A DNA stretch of 12,484 bases, from positions 1 through 12,484 of the forward strand of contig SSTB01000044.1 of assembly GCA_009469665.1 (NCBI GenBank). The letters run 5' to 3'. Positions 9,955-12,484 of the stretch are shown piece after piece. The stretch is from Azonexaceae bacterium (GTDB lineage Bacteria > Pseudomonadota > Gammaproteobacteria > Burkholderiales > Rhodocyclaceae). Position 1 is the first letter of the stretch. Each line of letters begins with the position of its first letter. Below the pieces are notes generated by a model, which was not told the origin of the DNA, made no database searches, and was given only the letters and a program-made list of their open reading frames with translations. A program made the position numbers and the translations under genes.

Positions 9955-10986
9955 ATGCAGATCACCCTTACCCGCCCCGATGACTGGCACCTGCACCTGC
10001 GCGACGGCGAGGCCCTGGCCGCCGTCGTCGGCCACACGGCCCGCCAGTTCGCCCGCGCCATCGTGATGCCCAACCTGCGGCCGCCGGTGACCACCGTGGA
10101 GCAGGCCGCTGCCTACCGCTCCCGCATCCTGGCCGCCTTGCCCGCCGGCGCCACCTTCGAACCGCTGATGACCCTGTACCTCACCGACCGCACCGACCCG
10201 GCCGAAATCCAGCGGGCCCGCGCCTCGGGCTTCGTGCAGGCGGTGAAGTATTACCCGGCCGGGGCGACGACCAATTCCGATTCCGGCCTTACTGCGGTGG
10301 AAAAGGCCTACGCCGTCTTCGCCGCCATGGAGGAAGCCGATCTGCCCCTGCTGGTGCACGGCGAGGTCACCGACCCCCGGGTCGATCTCTTCGACCGGGA
10401 GAAAATCTTCATCGACACCGTGCTGGCGCCCCTGGTCGCCCGCTATCCCCGCTTGCGGGTGGTCATGGAGCACATCACCACGCGGGAGGCGGCCGAGTTC
10501 GTCGCCGCTGCCGGGGCCACGGTCGCGGCGACCGTCACCGCCCACCACCTGATCTATAACCGCAATGCCATTTTCCAGGGAGGCGTGCGCCCCCACTGGT
10601 ATTGCCTGCCGGTGCTCAAGCGGGAGACCCATCGGGAGGCTCTGGTCGCTGCGGCTACCTCGGGCCATCCCCGCTTCTTCCTGGGCACCGATTCGGCGCC
10701 CCATGCCCGCCTCGCCAAGGAGGCGGCCTGCGGTTGTGCGGGTTGCTATACCGCCTACGGCGCCCTGGAACTCTACGCCGAGGCCTTCGAGGCCGCCGGC
10801 GCCCTGGACCGCCTGGAGGCATTCGCCAGCTTCCATGGTCCCGACTGGTACGGCCTGCCGCGCAACACGGGCAGTGTCACCCTGGTTCGGGAGGAAACCC
10901 CCGTGCCGGCCGGCTTTGCCTACGTCGGGGGCGATACCCTGGTGCCCCTGCGGGCCGGCGAAACCCTGAAGTGGAGGATGCTGTGA
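9955..10986 (+). CDS. pyrC: Dihydroorotase PyrC (class II)
   Basis: The product is 343 aa, close to E. coli PyrC. It reversibly cyclises N-carbamoyl-L-aspartate to dihydroorotate, the third step of de novo pyrimidine synthesis, in the cytoplasm. The binuclear zinc site is complete: His12 and His14 (DWHLHLRDG), the Lys98 that is carbamylated ([12 protein letters not shown]), His135 (LVHGEVTD), His173 (MEHITT) and Asp246 (LGTDSAPHA). These sit a constant four residues before the E. coli ligands (16, 18, 102, 139, 177, 250), so the enzyme should be active. GGGAA precedes the ATG. It is the first gene of a three-gene unit; its TGA shares an A with the ATG of the following lipoprotein gene. Confidence 0.97.
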   Translation: MQITLTRPDDWHLHLRDGEALAAVVGHTARQFARAIVMPNLRPPVTTVEQAAAYRSRILAALPAGATFEPLMTLYLTDRTDPAEIQRARASGFVQAVKYYPAGATTNSDSGLTAVEKAYAVFAAMEEADLPLLVHGEVTDPRVDLFDREKIFIDTVLAPLVARYPRLRVVMEHITTREAAEFVAAAGATVAATVTAHHLIYNRNAIFQGGVRPHWYCLPVLKRETHREALVAAATSGHPRFFLGTDSAPHARLAKEAACGCAGCYTAYGALELYAEAFEAAGALDRLEAFASFHGPDWYGLPRNTGSVTLVREETPVPAGFAYVGGDTLVPLRAGETLKWRML

Positions 10987-11423
10987 TGCCCGCTGGAAAA
11001 GCCACCCTCGCCGCGCTCCTCGCGAGCCTCACCCTGACCGGGTGCATCAACGACGGCGCCACCTACCAGATCGACGCCACCGGCCAGCACAACCTCAGCC
11101 TGGTGCGGGAGCAGACCTATCTGTGGGACAAGAAGATCAAGTTCTACCTGGTGGTCGCCCGCATGCCCACCTGCATGCGGCGTCACTTCATCGGCGAGTT
11201 GTTCCCCAAGACTAAGGTGGAAATCTTCCGGGTGCCGTCCGGGGCCTACGTAGTAAGGGCGGGAAAATTCATGTACGCCACGGAAACGCAGACCTGCGAG
11301 GGGTTTGCGCCCATTCGCGAAGAACCCGCGGAGGGGATAGGCGATCTGGTCGGCACCTTCTCCGAAAAGGCCGGCACGCCCGTTTTCGAAGCCGCCGAGC
11401 CGGAGGCGGCCAAGTCCCGGTGA
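10986..11423 (+). CDS. Small uncharacterised lipoprotein
   Basis: The product is 145 aa and I do not recognise a named family. It starts with a short lipoprotein signal ([16 protein letters not shown], lipobox LTGC, lipidated Cys20). The mature part has a conserved-looking core: SLVREQTYLWDKKIKF, VVARMPTCMRRH (Cys63) and a segment with Cys104 (ATETQTCEGF). The two Cys could form a disulfide in the periplasm. The C-terminal 20 residues are Ala/Glu-rich. No sorting Asp follows the lipid Cys, so outer-membrane delivery is the default guess. The start codon overlaps the pyrC stop (TGATG) and the gene overlaps the DUF3025 gene by 4 bp (GTGA), so all three are probably co-translated. A role in pyrimidine metabolism is not implied by the sequence. 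Confidence 0.82.
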   Translation: MPAGKATLAALLASLTLTGCINDGATYQIDATGQHNLSLVREQTYLWDKKIKFYLVVARMPTCMRRHFIGELFPKTKVEIFRVPSGAYVVRAGKFMYATETQTCEGFAPIREEPAEGIGDLVGTFSEKAGTPVFEAAEPEAAKSR

Positions 11424-12187
11424 AGGAAGCGGCGGCCACCGCCGCAGCGCCGCTCCTCCTGCTGCCGCGTCCCGACCTTTGGGGTGGCGTGCAGTGCCCC
11501 GGCCGTCCCGCCCTTGCCGCGGCCCTGGCCGCCGCCGGCGTCAGCAACCAGGCCGGACAGCCTCTGTGCCTAGTGCCCCCCGCGCCTGACGGCCCCGAAT
11601 ACGAGGAAAGAATCGGGACGACAGGGGAGGTGGAAACCCGGGATGGAAATTGGCATGACGCCTGCAATGCCCTGGCCTGGCTGGCCTTTCCCCGGTCCAA
11701 GGCGGCCCTTAACGCGGCCCACCGGGCGGCCCGGCTCCCGGGCGAGCGGGGGCCGCGCCGCGACGCCCTGACCCACCTGGACGAATGCGGAATCATCGTC
11801 CTCGCGGAGGACGAGGCACTCCTCGACCTGGTACGGGGCTTTCGCTGGCGGGAACTGTTCTGGCAGCGGCGCGCCGCCGTGGAAACCCGCATGCGCTTCC
11901 TGGTCCTCGGGCACGCCACAGCCGACCAACTGCGGGCGCCCTTTCGCGGCCTCACCGCCAAGGCCGTTCTCTATCTCGTCCCACCGGGCCTCGCAGCCCT
12001 CGCCCCGCAAAGCCTGTTCGAAGAAGGCGACTTGCGCCTGGCGGACCATCTGCGGTGCGGCTTCCCGGCCCGGCCGCGGGATCTGCACCCTTTGCCCCTG
12101 CTGGGGATTCCGGGCCTGGTAGTCGCCAACGGCGATCCTGCCTATTACGAAGATGCCTTCCAGTTCCGGACCGGGAGGGGGGGCTGA
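11420..12187 (+). CDS. DUF3025 family protein, function unknown
   Basis: The product is 255 aa and begins with GTG at 11420, inside the stop region of the lipoprotein gene (GTGA overlap). Family hallmarks are YEERIGTTGEVETRDGNWHD (split near residues 61-80), NALAWLAFPRSKAALNAAH, RRDALTHLDECGIIV and a C-terminal GIPGLVVANGDPAYYEDAFQF. DUF3025 proteins are common in beta- and gammaproteobacteria and have no assigned function; the conserved NWHD and TxxDE acidic/His residues could be catalytic, which is only a guess. No signal peptide or membrane segment is evident. The extreme C-terminus (RTGRGG) is Gly-rich, and the stop codon overlaps the first unit of a 37-bp repeat array. Last gene of the pyrC unit. 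Confidence 0.88.
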   Translation: MKEAAATAAAPLLLLPRPDLWGGVQCPGRPALAAALAAAGVSNQAGQPLCLVPPAPDGPEYEERIGTTGEVETRDGNWHDACNALAWLAFPRSKAALNAAHRAARLPGERGPRRDALTHLDECGIIVLAEDEALLDLVRGFRWRELFWQRRAAVETRMRFLVLGHATADQLRAPFRGLTAKAVLYLVPPGLAALAPQSLFEEGDLRLADHLRCGFPARPRDLHPLPLLGIPGLVVANGDPAYYEDAFQFRTGRGG

Positions 12188-12325
12188 ACCTTGGTGGTTC
12201 TCCGGGGCAGGGGGGGTGCGTTGTACCGCGGGGCTTCTCTGGGTGCAGAGGGGTGTGCGGAACCCTGGGGTTTCTCCGCTTGCAGCGGGGTGTGCTGGAC
12301 CTTGGGTTTCCAGCCGGAGAGCGTG
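12186..12325. repeat. Degenerate 37-bp tandem repeat array
   Basis: Three full units of exactly 37 bp (12186-12222, 12223-12259, 12260-12296) and a shorter fourth (12297-12325) share the pattern G-A-ACC..TGG.G.TTCTCC...GCAG.GGGGTG.GC. Units 2 and 3 agree at 28 of 37 positions, units 1 and 3 at 25 of 37. Each of units 2 and 3 can fold a hairpin at the same place with different stem bases. There are no unique spacers, so this is not a CRISPR array. No coding function is evident. Confidence 0.7.
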
Positions 12326-12328
12326 TAA

Positions 12329-12484
12329 CTTTTTCTTGCTTCGCTAGGAAAAAGCCACCAAAAAGAAGGCGGCCCCAGTGGCAATGCCGGGCTTTGCCCG
12401 GTGCCTTGCGCGACTCGGGCCTCCGGGCGGGTCGCTAAACTCGCCTGCGGCTCGGACAACGCGACCCGAAGGGCCCCGGAAGCC
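12329..12484. repeat. Palindrome-rich intergenic repeat, truncated by window end
   Basis: The stretch opens with a 10-bp stem (including two G-T pairs) at 12329-12354 with an A/T-rich arm (CTTTTTC / GAAAAAG) and a TTCG-containing loop, then CCACCAAAAAGAAGGCGGCCCC. It continues with a CCGGGC-TTT-GCCCGG hairpin (12387-12401) and inverted GGGTCGC / GCGACCC blocks around an AAACTCGCCTGCGGCTCGGA core. From memory, this layout resembles a family of multi-copy intergenic repeats in Betaproteobacteria that often gives rise to spurious ORF calls. No gene is seen here. Confidence 0.55.

Noticed and set aside
12186..12325. CRISPR array
   Set aside because: The 37-bp units are directly joined with no unique spacers, are degenerate, and no cas gene is present.
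12145..12459. A 104-codon minus-strand frame with a repetitive protein
   Set aside because: It is just the translation of the 37-bp tandem repeats and the adjoining palindromic repeat; no ribosome-binding site or domain supports it.

Overview
The window looks like a high-GC betaproteobacterial chromosome, most likely Rhodocyclales-like (for example the Azospira/Dechloromonas/Azoarcus neighbourhood). This is inferred from the gene families, the gene order (rsmI divergent from yraN, then a SIS-domain gene and a dual-BON lipoprotein) and a repeat at the right end of a type I associate with betaproteobacterial intergenic DNA. I see no integrase, transposase, phage gene, tRNA, rRNA or CRISPR array.

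Layout. Positions 2-541 (+): the 3' part of an HDOD-domain gene whose start lies outside the window. 596-2488 (+): kup, a potassium transporter. 2489-2715: a gap between convergent genes, mostly filled by an imperfect palindrome of about 160 bp with a perfect UUCG hairpin at its centre. 5364-2716 (-): a compact envelope/LPS-heptose operon, yraN > secreted HIRAN-domain protein > gmhA > dolP-like dual-BON lipoprotein > rfaE2, with ATGA stop/start overlaps at two junctions. 5373-6221 (+): rsmI, starting 8 bp from the yraN start on the opposite strand. 9788-6199 (-): a two-gene signalling operon, a stand-alone FIST-domain protein followed, through an ATGA overlap, by a cytoplasmic PAS-PAS hybrid histidine kinase. 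9955-12187 (+): pyrC > small uncharacterised lipoprotein > DUF3025 protein, with 1-bp and 4-bp overlaps. 12188-12484: no gene; about 3.8 degenerate 37-bp tandem repeats, then the start of a palindrome-rich intergenic repeat that runs off the window.

How the genes work together. GmhA and RfaE2 are two steps of ADP-heptose synthesis for the LPS inner core; the kinase and phosphatase steps are not here. The DolP-like lipoprotein belongs to outer-membrane maintenance, so the operon has an envelope theme. RsmI modifies 16S rRNA, and PyrC closes the dihydroorotate ring in pyrimidine synthesis.

The most interesting system is the FIST-protein/hybrid-kinase pair. Its arrangement resembles the nitric-oxide-sensing NosP/NahK pairs of gammaproteobacteria: a stand-alone FIST sensor co-transcribed with a PAS hybrid kinase that has no HPt or DNA-binding output of its own. 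The kinase would need a separate HPt or response regulator elsewhere. The secreted stand-alone HIRAN protein and the two structured intergenic repeats are the next things worth checking.
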